Origin: Gemmatimonadota bacterium
GTDB taxonomy: Bacteria; Gemmatimonadota; Gemmatimonadetes; Palauibacterales; KS3-K002
Direction: 5' to 3'
Length of the DNA: 54,885 nt
Assembly (NCBI GenBank): GCA_020350785.1
Contig: CP070722.1
Span: 2,532,913-2,587,797, forward strand
The translations under genes were made by a program, and so were the position numbers. How positions within the stretch are numbered: position 1 is the first letter of the stretch; each line of letters starts with the position of its first letter. The notes beneath the pieces were generated by a model, which saw only the letters and a list, made by a program, of their open reading frames with translations, made no database searches and was not told the origin of the DNA. This document shows, one piece after another, positions 24,395 to 33,619 of this stretch.

Positions 24395-26854
24395 ATGATG
24401 GCTGAGCGCTACGACCCCGAAGCGGTCGAGTCGAAGTGGCAGAAACGCTGGGATGAAGACGGGCTCCACCGCGTGGACATCGATGGAGCCGAACGGCCCT
24501 ATTACAACCTCATGATGTACCCCTACCCATCTGCGGAGGGGCTCCACGTCGGCAACGTCTACGCCTTCACCGGTGCCGACATCCACGGCCGCTTCCAGCA
24601 GCTGCTGGGTAACACCGTCTTCGAGCCGATCGGCTTCGACGCCTTCGGAATCCACTCGGAGAACTTCGCCCTCGAGCGTCGCACACACCCGATGGAGCTG
24701 ATTCCCAGCAACATCAGAAACTTCACGCGCCAGCTGAAGCGTATGGGCTTCATGTACGACTGGAGCCGGGTCGTCGACGTTACCCGGCCCGAGTACTACA
24801 AGTGGACCCAATGGATCTTTCTAAAGCTACTCGAGGCGGGCCTGGCCGAACGCCGTAAAGCACCGGTCAACTGGTGCCCATCCTGCAAGACGGTGCTGGC
24901 GAACGAGCAGGTGATCGACGGTCGCTGCGAGCGCTGCTCCACCGAGGTGACGCAGCGCCAACTCGATCAATGGTTCTTCAAGATCACCGACTACGCTCAA
25001 CGCCTGCTCGACAACCTGGAATGGATAGACTGGTCCGACTCCACCAAGCGGTTGCAGCGAAACTGGATCGGACGCTCGGAGGGCGCCGACATCGATTTCG
25101 AGATCGTCGGACATCCCGACAAGAAGCTGCGGGTCTTCACCACCCGGCCCGACACCTTGTTCGGCGCCACCTTCATGGTCCTGGCGCCCGAGCATCGATT
25201 CCTGCAAGAGATCACATCGGCTGAGCGCCGGGGCGCCGTCGACGAGTACGTCAAGGCGGCGCTAGCCATGGACGTGGTGGAGCGTCGCAAGGCGGGCGAG
25301 GAAGGCCGCAAGACGGGCGTCGATACGGGCGCCCGGGCCATCAACCCCGTCACTGAAGAGGAGATACCTATCTGGGTGGCGGACTATGTCCTGATGGAGT
25401 ACGGCCACGGCGCTATCATGGCGGTGCCGGCTCACGACGAGCGCGACTTCGAGTTCGCCAAGACCTACGATCTGCCGATCCGCATCGTGGTGATCCCCGC
25501 CGATAGGTATGAGGACTTCGACCCCAATACGGAACTGGAATCGGCCTTCACCGAGCACACCGAAGACGAAGTGCTGGTCAACTCCGGAAGGTTCGACGGA
25601 GTCCCGGCAGCCAAAGCGATCAAGCAGATCACCGACGCGCTGGAGCAGGAAGGCCGTGGCGCTCACGCGGTGAACTACCGAATCCATGACTGGTGCATCT
25701 CACGCCAGCGATATTGGGGTCCGCCCATCCCCGTCATCCACTGTGAGGACTGCGGCATGGTCCCCGTGCCGGAAGAAGACCTTCCCGTCTTGCTTCCTTA
25801 CGTCGAGAACTTCCGGCCGGACGAGAGCGGCGTGGGCCCGCTGGCAAGGTCCTCGGAGTTCCTCAACGTCGATTGCCCGCAGTGCGGAGGGCGAGCGAAG
25901 CGCGAGACCGATGTGTCTGATACCTTTCTCGATTCCGCCTGGTATTTCATGCGCTACCCGTCAACCGAGCGACATGATGTTCCCTTCGACCCGGCGCGCA
26001 CCGAGAGGTGGCTGCCGGTAGACATGTACATCGGCGGCGAGGAGCACGCGGTCCTTCACCTGATGTATTCGCGCTTCATCACCATGGCGCTCCACGACCT
26101 GGGGCACCTGCCCTTCGAGGAGCCCTACCACAAGTTCCGCAAGCACGGGCTCATCATTCGCGAAGGCGCCAAGATGTCGAAATCGCGGGGCAACGTGGTC
26201 ATCCCCGACGAGTACGTGGCGACGTCCGGAGCCGATACTTTCCGCACCTACCTCATGTTCCTCGGACCTTACGAGGAGGGTGGCGACTTCCGCGAACAGG
26301 GGATCGCCGGAATCTCGCGCTTCTTCGACCGCGTCTGGGACGCGGTGGCCAACGGTACGCTGGGCGACGGCCCTCCGGAGACGGACGAGCTGAACCACAA
26401 GCTGCACGCCACCATCAAGAAGGTGACTGAGGACGTGGCCGCTCTCCAGTACAACACGGCCATCGCCGCGATGATGGAGTACCTCAACGCCGTGCGTGCC
26501 GGCGGCCGCCAGGCCCGCCGCTCTGAGGTCGAGCCGCTGGTCGCCATGCTGGCGCCCTTCGCGCCCCACCTGGCTGAGGAGCTGTGGGCACGGCTGGGCC
26601 ACACCGGCTCGATCTTCATCGGCGCCAACTGGCCCCAGTACGATCCCGCGCTGGCGGTGGCCGACGAGGTCGAGATCGCCGTCCAGGTGAACGGACGACT
26701 GCGCGCAACCGTCAGGGCGCCGCGCGGCGCCTCGGAGGACGCCGTGAAGCGCAAAGCCCTGGCCGAGGAGGCGGTTCAGCGCCACCTGGACGGCAAGGAG
26801 ATCAAGAAGACGATCTTCGTTCCCGATCGGCTGATCAACCTTCTGGTCGGTTAG
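24395..26854 (+). CDS. leuS: Leucyl-tRNA synthetase
   Basis: An 819-residue class Ia aminoacyl-tRNA synthetase that charges tRNA-Leu. The HIGH-equivalent signature is in MMYPYPSAEGLHVGN, and KMSKS is exact in EGAKMSKSRGN. A zinc-binding insertion CPSCKTVLANEQ...CERC is at about 165-195. The editing CP1 domain (about 220-425) has TTRPDTLFGATFM, whose Thr-rich motif clears misactivated norvaline and isoleucine, and YGHGAIMAVPAHDERD with the conserved Asp. The C-terminal anticodon/tRNA-binding part ends IFVPDRLINLLV. It starts MM; the second ATG is one codon on. Length is typical for bacterial LeuRS. Confidence 0.97.
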   Translation: MMAERYDPEAVESKWQKRWDEDGLHRVDIDGAERPYYNLMMYPYPSAEGLHVGNVYAFTGADIHGRFQQLLGNTVFEPIGFDAFGIHSENFALERRTHPMELIPSNIRNFTRQLKRMGFMYDWSRVVDVTRPEYYKWTQWIFLKLLEAGLAERRKAPVNWCPSCKTVLANEQVIDGRCERCSTEVTQRQLDQWFFKITDYAQRLLDNLEWIDWSDSTKRLQRNWIGRSEGADIDFEIVGHPDKKLRVFTTRPDTLFGATFMVLAPEHRFLQEITSAERRGAVDEYVKAALAMDVVERRKAGEEGRKTGVDTGARAINPVTEEEIPIWVADYVLMEYGHGAIMAVPAHDERDFEFAKTYDLPIRIVVIPADRYEDFDPNTELESAFTEHTEDEVLVNSGRFDGVPAAKAIKQITDALEQEGRGAHAVNYRIHDWCISRQRYWGPPIPVIHCEDCGMVPVPEEDLPVLLPYVENFRPDESGVGPLARSSEFLNVDCPQCGGRAKRETDVSDTFLDSAWYFMRYPSTERHDVPFDPARTERWLPVDMYIGGEEHAVLHLMYSRFITMALHDLGHLPFEEPYHKFRKHGLIIREGAKMSKSRGNVVIPDEYVATSGADTFRTYLMFLGPYEEGGDFREQGIAGISRFFDRVWDAVANGTLGDGPPETDELNHKLHATIKKVTEDVAALQYNTAIAAMMEYLNAVRAGGRQARRSEVEPLVAMLAPFAPHLAEELWARLGHTGSIFIGANWPQYDPALAVADEVEIAVQVNGRLRATVRAPRGASEDAVKRKALAEEAVQRHLDGKEIKKTIFVPDRLINLLVG

Positions 26855-26937
26855 TACCGACGCCCTTTTCTGAGCCCAGTCTTGACGCGGCGGCCCGGTT
26901 GGAGGAAAGTATCCGCTGAGCCGAGGAGGTCAGCCGC

Positions 26938-28032
26938 ATGAAATGGTCATGGAAGCTGGGTGAGTTCGCCGGCATCGGCGTCTACATGCACGCCACCTTT
27001 CTGCTTCTCCTCGCCTGGGTCGGCGTCACTCACTGGATCGCCGAGCAATCGCCGGAGGCCGTGCTCTTCGGCATTGGCTTCATCCTGGCCATCTTCCTTT
27101 GCGTCGTCCTCCACGAGTTCGGACACGCTCTCACCGCGCGCCGCTACGGCATCAGAACACGCGACATCACTCTGCTGCCCATCGGCGGCGTCGCGCGCCT
27201 CGAGCGCATGCCCGACAAGCCCATTCAAGAGCTGTGGGTCGCCCTCGCCGGCCCGGCCGTCAACGTCGTGATCGCCGTGCTGCTGCTCCTCGCGATCTTG
27301 GCCGTCGGCGGCTTCCAGCCGGTCGACAGCCTGAGCATGATCTCCGGGCCCATCCTTGAACGCCTGCTCATCGTGAACGTCATCCTGGTGGTCTTCAACA
27401 TGATCCCGGCCTTCCCGATGGACGGCGGCCGCGTGCTGCGGGCTCTGCTGGCGCTCAGGCTCGACTATACCCGTGCCACGCAGGTCGCCGCCGGTCTGGG
27501 ACAGGCCATCGCCTTGCTCTTCGGCTTTCTCGGCCTCTTCGCCAACCCCTTGCTGCTCTTCATCGCTTTCTTCGTCTGGATCGGCGCCGCTCAAGAGTCG
27601 AGCATGGCCCAGATGAGATCCTCTCTGGGTGGCATCCCGGTCAGCCACGCCATGCTCACCGACTTCCGCTCGCTCAGCCCTCGCGATCCCCTCGCCCGCG
27701 CCATCGAGCTCATTCTTGCGGGCTCACAGCAAGATTTCCCCGTCGTCGAGGAAGGGAGGATCGTCGGCGTTCTCACGCGCGGCGACCTGCTCTCGGCGGT
27801 GGCCCGGAGCGGTCAATCCGCGATCGTCGCCGACGTCATGCGCCGCGACATTCAGGTCGTCGACGCCCTGGAGATGCTGGAAACCGCCTTCAACCGCCTG
27901 CAGCGAGGAGACTGCCGCACGCTGCCGGTGATGCAGGAAGGTCGACTGGTCGGTCTCTTGACCAGCGAGAACATTGGCGAATTCCTAATGATCCGTAGCG
28001 CCCTCGGCCGGGCGGTCGGCGCGCGCGCCTGA
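26938..28032 (+). CDS. Site-2 protease family membrane peptidase (M50) with CBS domains
   Basis: A 364-residue intramembrane zinc metalloprotease. The zinc site is HEFGH at about 60-64 in VVLHEFGHALTARRYG; the third ligand is in NMIPAFPMDGGRVLRALL at about 155-172, the typical (N)xxPxxxxDGG motif. About five to six hydrophobic segments precede residue 215. Two CBS modules follow (about 225-280 and 290-345: VSHAMLTDFRSLSPRD, VADVMRRDIQVVDAL), which often bind adenosine nucleotides and may tie activity to energy state. There is no PDZ domain, so it is the Rip3-like class. GAGGAGGT precedes the ATG by seven bases. The natural substrate is unknown; an anti-sigma factor is encoded 4 kb downstream. 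Confidence 0.92.
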   Translation: MKWSWKLGEFAGIGVYMHATFLLLLAWVGVTHWIAEQSPEAVLFGIGFILAIFLCVVLHEFGHALTARRYGIRTRDITLLPIGGVARLERMPDKPIQELWVALAGPAVNVVIAVLLLLAILAVGGFQPVDSLSMISGPILERLLIVNVILVVFNMIPAFPMDGGRVLRALLALRLDYTRATQVAAGLGQAIALLFGFLGLFANPLLLFIAFFVWIGAAQESSMAQMRSSLGGIPVSHAMLTDFRSLSPRDPLARAIELILAGSQQDFPVVEEGRIVGVLTRGDLLSAVARSGQSAIVADVMRRDIQVVDALEMLETAFNRLQRGDCRTLPVMQEGRLVGLLTSENIGEFLMIRSALGRAVGARA

Positions 28033-28307
28033 GACCGCCAACCTCCCGACTCGGTTCTCGACAGACAAGCCCGAAACGCGATCGCGCCAGCGACTGGGAC
28101 CCAGACCTTCGGCCCCGCAAACCTCGAGGTCTCTCCCGCCGCCGTTCGCTGCCCCCTCCGCCGCAAACCGCCAGGCAAAGGTCGTCTTGCTCGTTAGGTC
28201 ACGGCCCAAGCGGCCTGCACCGCAATGTGCAAGGATCCCACGGTCGCGCGTCTCAAAGTTGGAAGAGCGATGGCTTGGTCCCGCCCTCACTGTGGGGAGG
28301 TCTTGAG

Positions 28308-30560
28308 ATGAATCAAAGCAGAAGCCGGCGTTATCCGGCCATGGGGCTCGCTGCCCTCTTGATCGCGGCCGCCGCCCAGCCGGGCCGCGCTCAGGGCTGG
28401 ATCGAGCCCGATACCCATCGCTGGTTGCCCAATTTCGGTGTCGAGCGTCTCCGCAGCGATGTCGCTATCACTGTAGACGGAGAGCGGCGCATCGCCTCGA
28501 TCGATGTCGAGGAGGTCTTCCGCAACGGCTCTCAAGTCATGCTGGAGGGTGACTATCTGTACCCAATACCGTCGCAAGCGGTGTTCACGAATTTCTCGCT
28601 CTTCATGGGGGAGCAGGAGCTTCGCGGCGAGATGCTGCCCGCCGAAAAGGCCCGGCGGATCTACGAGGAGATCGTCCGGCGCAAGAAAGATCCGGCACTG
28701 ATCGAGCTGGTGGGCCACGGTATCCTTCGAGCCCGCGTCTTTCCCGTCGACCCCGGCGACACGCGTCGGGTCATTCTCCGCTACACCCAGATGCTGGGGA
28801 AGGACGGCAGCCTGTTGCGACTCCGCTACCCGCGGATCGTGGGGACGCCGCCGGGCAGCGAAGCTTCCGAGGTCTCTGGTGTCGACCCACGCCGGCGCTC
28901 CCAGCATCCCTTCACCTTGCGCATCCGGGTGCGGAACGCCGAGCTGTTCGCCAAGCCCTACTCGCCGACCCACAGCATCGAGGTCCGCGAGCGCGACGGC
29001 CAACTGGAGATCACCCATAGCGGCAATGGGGCTGCCCGTGACTTCGAGCTCTTCCTGCCGCTCCGCGAGTCTCTCGTGGGGGCCAGCCTCGTCGCGCACG
29101 CGCCCGGCGGCGAGCCCGGTTACTTCATGCTGCTGATCGCGCCGCCCGCGGTCCCAGAGGAGACGCGGATACCGCGAGACGTGACGCTGGTACTCGATGT
29201 GTCAGGGTCGATGTCGGGCCTGAAGATGGAGCAGGCCCGCGACGCGCTCGACCAGATTCTGGCCGGGCTACGCCCTCAAGACCGCTTCAGGTTCATCACC
29301 TTCAGTAGCTACGTTCGCTCCTTCCGCGAAGAATGGGCGCCCGCAGATCAACGCACGGTGCGTGAGGTCCGCGATTACCTGGCCGGCGTGGTCGCCGAGG
29401 GTAGCACCAACGTGATGGACGCGCTCCAGACGGCCCTGGCACCCGAGCCGGCACGCGGCCGTCTGCCGCTGGTCATCTTCATCACCGACGGCAAGCCGAC
29501 GGTGGGTGAAACCGATCCCGAGCGCATCGCCGACGCCGTCGATCGGCTTCGTGACGACGAACGCATCTTCGCCTTCGGCGTCGGCTACGATGTGAACACC
29601 TATCTGCTCGACCGCATGGCTGAGGGTGGCCGCGGAACCGTCAGCTACGTGAGGCCCGAGGACAACGTGGAGGAAGCCGTCGCGTCACTCACCCGGAAGA
29701 TCGGCTTCCCCGCCCTGGCAGACCTGCGCATCGTCCGTGCGCCTGCCAGCCTGGAAGACCACTACCCCAGTCCGCTGCCAGACCTCTTCTTCGGCGAAGA
29801 ACTGATCCTCTTCGGTCGCTACCGCGGTGAAGGCAGCGGCGAACTGATCCTCGAGGGCAGCCGGGCCGGCACGATCCAGCGCTTCACCTACCGGGTCGAC
29901 CTGCCCAGGCGCGAGCAGGGCAACGCGTTCATACCGCGGCTCTGGGCGGCCCGCAAAGCTGGCGCGCTTACGGCCCACGTCCGCCTGTACGGGCCGGACC
30001 CCGAGGTCATCGAGGAGATACGCCAGCTCGGACTGCGATACGGGATCCTGACCGAATACACATCGTATCTTGTAGAAGAGCCGACGCTGACCCTGCGCAA
30101 TGAGGACGCGTTCATGGACCGCGCGCTCAGCATGGCAGCGGCACCTGCGGAGCAAGCCGGAGCCGAAGCGTTCCAGCGTGCCGAGGCGAGCAGCAGACTG
30201 CAGGAAGCCGATCGCGTGGAAGAGGCCGAGAAGCTGGTGGTCGGGGCCGTGCTGGCCGGTGAGGGCCACGCCGCGCCCCCAATGCGCCACGTGGGTCGCC
30301 GTCTCTTCGTACTCAGAGACGGAACCTGGACGGACGTTGGCCATGATACGAGCTTGAAGGTCGTGAGGGTGGTCCCGTTCAGCGAAGCCTACTTCGAGCT
30401 GGTCAGGAACCTGCCCGCCCTGGCTCAGTACTTCGCTCTCGGCGATCGGGTGGTCGTGGCCGGCGAGCACATGGCCATCGAGCTGACGCCCGACGGGCGG
30501 ACCAGCATCGGGCCAAAGGAATTGAAGGATTTGCTGCGAGGCTTGGAAGGCAGCCTCTGA
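28308..30560 (+). CDS. VIT and von Willebrand factor A domain protein, secreted
   Basis: A 750-residue exported protein with signal peptide (MGLAALLIAAAAQPGRAQ). The VIT domain follows (about 40-170): ITVDGERRIASIDVEEVFRNG, GDYLYPIPSQAVFTNFSLFMG, PAEKARRIYEEIVRRKKDPALIE and RVFPVDPGDTRRVILRYTQ are typical of inter-alpha-trypsin-inhibitor-like proteins. The VWA domain carries the MIDAS DVSGSMSG near residue 297, with the later Thr (EGSTNVMDAL) and Asp (FITDGKPT) metal residues. The C-terminal third is helical and beta without a recognised domain. GGGGAGG precedes ATG 28308. It sits 32 bp upstream of the ECF sigma gene, so it may act in the same signal pathway. Confidence 0.9.
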   Translation: MNQSRSRRYPAMGLAALLIAAAAQPGRAQGWIEPDTHRWLPNFGVERLRSDVAITVDGERRIASIDVEEVFRNGSQVMLEGDYLYPIPSQAVFTNFSLFMGEQELRGEMLPAEKARRIYEEIVRRKKDPALIELVGHGILRARVFPVDPGDTRRVILRYTQMLGKDGSLLRLRYPRIVGTPPGSEASEVSGVDPRRRSQHPFTLRIRVRNAELFAKPYSPTHSIEVRERDGQLEITHSGNGAARDFELFLPLRESLVGASLVAHAPGGEPGYFMLLIAPPAVPEETRIPRDVTLVLDVSGSMSGLKMEQARDALDQILAGLRPQDRFRFITFSSYVRSFREEWAPADQRTVREVRDYLAGVVAEGSTNVMDALQTALAPEPARGRLPLVIFITDGKPTVGETDPERIADAVDRLRDDERIFAFGVGYDVNTYLLDRMAEGGRGTVSYVRPEDNVEEAVASLTRKIGFPALADLRIVRAPASLEDHYPSPLPDLFFGEELILFGRYRGEGSGELILEGSRAGTIQRFTYRVDLPRREQGNAFIPRLWAARKAGALTAHVRLYGPDPEVIEEIRQLGLRYGILTEYTSYLVEEPTLTLRNEDAFMDRALSMAAAPAEQAGAEAFQRAEASSRLQEADRVEEAEKLVVGAVLAGEGHAAPPMRHVGRRLFVLRDGTWTDVGHDTSLKVVRVVPFSEAYFELVRNLPALAQYFALGDRVVVAGEHMAIELTPDGRTSIGPKELKDLLRGLEGSL

Positions 30561-30592
30561 GGGAACCGTTTCGATCACCAAAAGGGAGAGCC

Positions 30593-31102
30593 TTGGATCT
30601 CTCTCAGATCTACCGCGAGCACTACAGGTCGCTGGTCCGCTTCCTCTACCGGCGGATCGGCGACCAGGCTCGCGCCGAGGACCTGGCGCAGGAGGCGTTC
30701 GTGCGCGCGATCGAGCATCAGCCGGCCCGACCCCGGGCCTGGCTGTTTACGGTCGCCGCGAACCTGGCGCGTGACGAGGGGCGGCGCGCTTCGGTGCGCC
30801 GGCGCCACCTGACGCTGCTCAAGGCGGAGGCGGAGGCCCGGCCACCGGAACCGGGCCCCGAGGTGGCGCTGGAGCGCCGCGAGACGGTGCTTCGGGTACA
30901 GGCGGCCCTCAGCCGGCTCGCGGAGCGAGATCGCGAGGCGCTGCTTCTCTGGGAAGAGGGGTTCAACTACGACGAGATCGCCGAGGTCCTGGGCCTCTCG
31001 CGCGGATCGATCGGAACGACCCTCGGCCGGGCGCGGACACGGCTGGCCGCCGCCTACGAGGAGTTGGAGCATAAAGGAAGTGGTGAAGATGTCGCATATT
31101 GA
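30593..31102 (+). CDS. ECF-type RNA polymerase sigma factor
   Basis: A 169-residue extracytoplasmic-function sigma factor. Region 2 is at about 4-60 (YREHYRSLVRFLYRRIGDQ, AEDLAQEAFVRAIEH, PRAWLFTVAANLARDEGRR). Region 4 with helix-turn-helix is at about 105-160 (LSRLAERDREALLLWEEGFNYDEIA, VLGLSRGSIGTTLGRARTRL). There is no region 3, which defines the ECF class. The start is TTG 30593 with AGGGAGAG just upstream. The end overlaps the anti-sigma gene by about 14 bp. It presumably binds the downstream anti-sigma factor and is released on an envelope signal. I found no convincing autoregulated ECF promoter here. Confidence 0.92.
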   Translation: MDLSQIYREHYRSLVRFLYRRIGDQARAEDLAQEAFVRAIEHQPARPRAWLFTVAANLARDEGRRASVRRRHLTLLKAEAEARPPEPGPEVALERRETVLRVQAALSRLAERDREALLLWEEGFNYDEIAEVLGLSRGSIGTTLGRARTRLAAAYEELEHKGSGEDVAY

Positions 31103-32264
31103 CGAAGGTAGCCTGCACGCCTACCTGGACGGCGCTGCGACCGAGCGCGAACGGCAGGAGATCGCAGCTCATGTCGCGGGTTGCGTCGAATGCCGCAAGC
31201 GACTCGATCGGGCCGCCAGCCTCAGCAGCCGAGCCGCCGAGCTGCTGGCCGAACTGGAGCCGCGCTCGGCGCAACCGCCCTCCTGGCGCGAGATCGAGGA
31301 ACGCGCCTCCGCTCGAGGCGGAGGCGCCGCTCGTCGCCGTTTGGTGCGACCCAGCATCGCTTGGGCCGCTTCGATCGCCCTCGCCTTCGGCGTGGGTTGG
31401 CTCTCCAGCTCGTACTGGGCCCAGCTGCCGGCCGGTCCCGATGCCCTCTCCCCCAATAACGAGTCGAGGATCACCGGCCAGGATGCCAACGAGGCTCAGC
31501 TACAAGTTCGCACCTCCTCTGAGGAAGACGCGGTCCGCACAAGCGCGGCGCGGCCCGCAACCGAGCCGGAACCGCCTGCGGTCGCAGCCAGCCGAGGCGG
31601 CGCAACCGAAGGCGCTCCGCCGCCGGCGGCAGCCCCTCTCGAGGTTTCCGTCCCGCGGAGGGAGAGGGCCGGGGAGCTCGACGACGCCCGGGCAGAGCCA
31701 ATCGTGCTTCCCGCCTTGGCCGAACAAGCCGCAACCGATCGGGTCGCCGCCGCGCCCGCAAAGGCCCGGGCCGACGAACCGGCGCTCGAGCGCGAAGCCG
31801 CTCTCGAAAAGCGCGAGCAGCCTGCCGTCCGGCCCGAGCAGGTCCGGATCCCCATCGCAGAGATGCTGGCTCAGTACGAGGAGCCTCGGGATGGTGCTGA
31901 AGAGGGGGCCGGGACGAAGTTCTTCGCAGTTCAACCGGAGGACGCGGCCGTCTGGCTGGGGAGCCAGCTTCGGACCCTGCCCGAGCTCCACTTGAAACGC
32001 GTCGAGCTCGGCCCTGGAAGCGCCATCCCGGGTGGCCGGGCCGGGCTGCCCGCGGTCAAGTTGATCTACGCGGACGCTGCCGGCAGCGAGATCGTGCTCA
32101 TCCAGCAATTACTGGGCAGCGCCGCGCCGGACGAGGCGCCCGAGCTGTCCGCTGCAACCTCGGCTGCCAATTCGTATCGCTGGACCGATGGGCGCTACCT
32201 ACTGATCCTGCAAGGCTCGATCAGCGCCGACTCGCTGCGTGCCCTGGCAGACCGGGTGCGCTGA
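31089..32264 (+). CDS. Anti-sigma factor with zinc-finger (zf-HC2) domain
   Basis: A membrane anti-sigma factor. The N-terminal ZAS module reads SHIDEGSLHAYLDGA... then HVAGCVECRKRLD, the H-x3-C-x2-C zinc motif that masks sigma regions 2 and 4. One membrane helix at about 92-108 (PSIAWAASIALAFGVGWLSSSYW) separates a cytoplasmic N-terminus from a long periplasmic part. That part starts with an Ala/Pro/Glu-rich linker of about 150 residues, then a compact domain (about 265-390: GTKFFAVQPEDAAVWLGSQL...). ATG 31089 is preferred; GTG 31080 or 31083 are alternatives but sit too near AAGGA. Its 3' end overlaps antisense rtcA by 44 bp. Confidence 0.88.
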   Translation: MSHIDEGSLHAYLDGAATERERQEIAAHVAGCVECRKRLDRAASLSSRAAELLAELEPRSAQPPSWREIEERASARGGGAARRRLVRPSIAWAASIALAFGVGWLSSSYWAQLPAGPDALSPNNESRITGQDANEAQLQVRTSSEEDAVRTSAARPATEPEPPAVAASRGGATEGAPPPAAAPLEVSVPRRERAGELDDARAEPIVLPALAEQAATDRVAAAPAKARADEPALEREAALEKREQPAVRPEQVRIPIAEMLAQYEEPRDGAEEGAGTKFFAVQPEDAAVWLGSQLRTLPELHLKRVELGPGSAIPGGRAGLPAVKLIYADAAGSEIVLIQQLLGSAAPDEAPELSAATSAANSYRWTDGRYLLILQGSISADSLRALADRVR

Positions 32265-33261
32265 TCCGCAAGCCGTCGATCTCGAACCGGCTGCCCAGCA
32301 TACGCTCGGCCACGTAGATGTTGGACCGCACGTGCGACGTGATCGCCGAGGTCGACAGCGTGCCGCCATACACCGCCAGGAAGGGGACCAGCTGGTCGGC
32401 GAGATGGCGATCCACCGCCGCACCCGAGTCCATCTCCCTCATCAGCGCCCGCGCCGCCTCGCGACCTACCTCCTCGGAAGGCCTGTCCCGGGCACCCAAA
32501 GCCGAGCCGCCCAGTGGCGGCCCGCCGCGCGACTCCGTCCACAGCGTCGTTCCGCTGCCCATGCTCGCCGCACCGGAGTAGACAACTTCGATCGTCACCG
32601 GACAGCCGAGACGCTCCAGGAGATGGTCCGCAGCGTCGGCCTGACGTTCAGCCACATGCCGCTCCTTCAGCGCGCTTGCCGCATGGCTGATACCACGAAT
32701 GGCGAGAACTTCGCCCGGCGCCTCGTACTCGAGTCCGCCGCTCGCACCGCCTCCGCCCGATACCCGCAGCAGCACGCGACCCCCGCCCTTAGGGTAGTAG
32801 CCGCGCCGCTCGACCCGCAGCTCCGCCGAACCGAAACCGCTCAAAGCCGGCAGCGTCACGTTCGCCAGGTAATCGGCCGGTGGGCTGTAGGGAACATCGG
32901 TCCCCCCGCCAAGCTCGAAAACGAAATCTCCGGGATGACTGAAACAGGGCAGCAGCACGGTCTGAAGGACCAGGGTCGTCGCGCCCGCCGTCCCCACGTC
33001 CAACCGCAGCGAACCCGGCCGCACGGACCCCGGATCGAAGGTCACCTCGGTCGAACCCAGGCTCGCCCCTCGCACTCTCGCCCCGCATACCCCACCGGCC
33101 GCCTCCACGGCGCGCAGGTGCTGAGCCGCCAGTCCTGGTCGCCGGCGACCCGCCCGGATCTTCAGGATCCGCAGCGCCTCGCCCGAGTAGGCAGAGAATC
33201 CCAAAGCCTGTCTCAGGATGGCTCCGCCACCTTCTCCGTAAGAACCGTCGATCTCTATCAC
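32221..33261 (-). CDS. rtcA: RNA 3'-terminal phosphate cyclase
   Basis: A 346-residue enzyme that converts an RNA 3'-phosphate to a 2',3'-cyclic phosphate using ATP through a covalent His-AMP. Visible family motifs are IEIDGSYGEGGGAILRQALG at the N-terminus, the AGxTTLVLQTVLLP region, GGGTDVPYSPP, RRGYYPKGGG, and DRHLADQLVPFLA, whose His corresponds to the adenylated His309 of E. coli RtcA. The start is GTG 33261. The open frame extends to 33426, but those residues are not family-like. There is no rtcB or rtcR in the window. The last 44 bp are antisense to the anti-sigma gene's end. Confidence 0.92.
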   Translation of the reverse strand: MIEIDGSYGEGGGAILRQALGFSAYSGEALRILKIRAGRRRPGLAAQHLRAVEAAGGVCGARVRGASLGSTEVTFDPGSVRPGSLRLDVGTAGATTLVLQTVLLPCFSHPGDFVFELGGGTDVPYSPPADYLANVTLPALSGFGSAELRVERRGYYPKGGGRVLLRVSGGGGASGGLEYEAPGEVLAIRGISHAASALKERHVAERQADAADHLLERLGCPVTIEVVYSGAASMGSGTTLWTESRGGPPLGGSALGARDRPSEEVGREAARALMREMDSGAAVDRHLADQLVPFLAVYGGTLSTSAITSHVRSNIYVAERMLGSRFEIDGLRISAPGLPGHAASRR

Positions 33262-33496
33262 TGCGAAGTCCTGAAGCGGAGATCGCCGCGCGCGGCGGCG
33301 CAAAGCGGACCAGGCGCGTACGCCTGTGGGGAGGCCGACAGATCGCACAACAACGATGACGCCGAAGTCTGGTGAACGCAACAACTTGCTGTCGGCAGCC
33401 CACGGCGGGTGGGCGGGCCCGATCACGCTTTCGTCACGTCGTCGGGGCAGAATGCCCCGTCTCTGGGGTGGCGCAGGACGGCGCCCCGGAGGGCAT

Positions 33497-33535
33497 GTGA
33501 ATGTAAGGGTTTATGTTTCATATTCTTACGGCGTC
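33497..33535 (+). promoter_or_regulatory. AT-rich imperfect dyad upstream of feoA
   Basis: An AT-rich island (ATGTAAGGGTTTATG and TTTCATATTCTTACG) lies about 85-120 bp before the feoA start, in otherwise GC-rich DNA. GTAAG (33503-33507) and CTTAC (33525-33529) form the arms of an imperfect dyad. It may be the feo promoter with a metal-responsive operator, but it does not match the Fur or DtxR consensus. This is inferred from composition and position only. Confidence 0.3.
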
Positions 33536-33619
33536 GAGCCGCTGGGGCTTGACGGGCATGCAACGTGCATCCAGATTGAAGTTGAGATCCGTTCTCAGTC
33601 CTCACCTCGGAGACTCGGT

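Noticed and set aside
30562..30567. GGAACC just before the ECF sigma gene as an autoregulatory -35
   Set aside because: No matching -10 element at the proper spacing, and it is too near the start codon.
33326..33619. N-terminal extension of FeoA
   Set aside because: FeoA is normally about 75 residues; the extension runs through the AT-rich promoter-like region.
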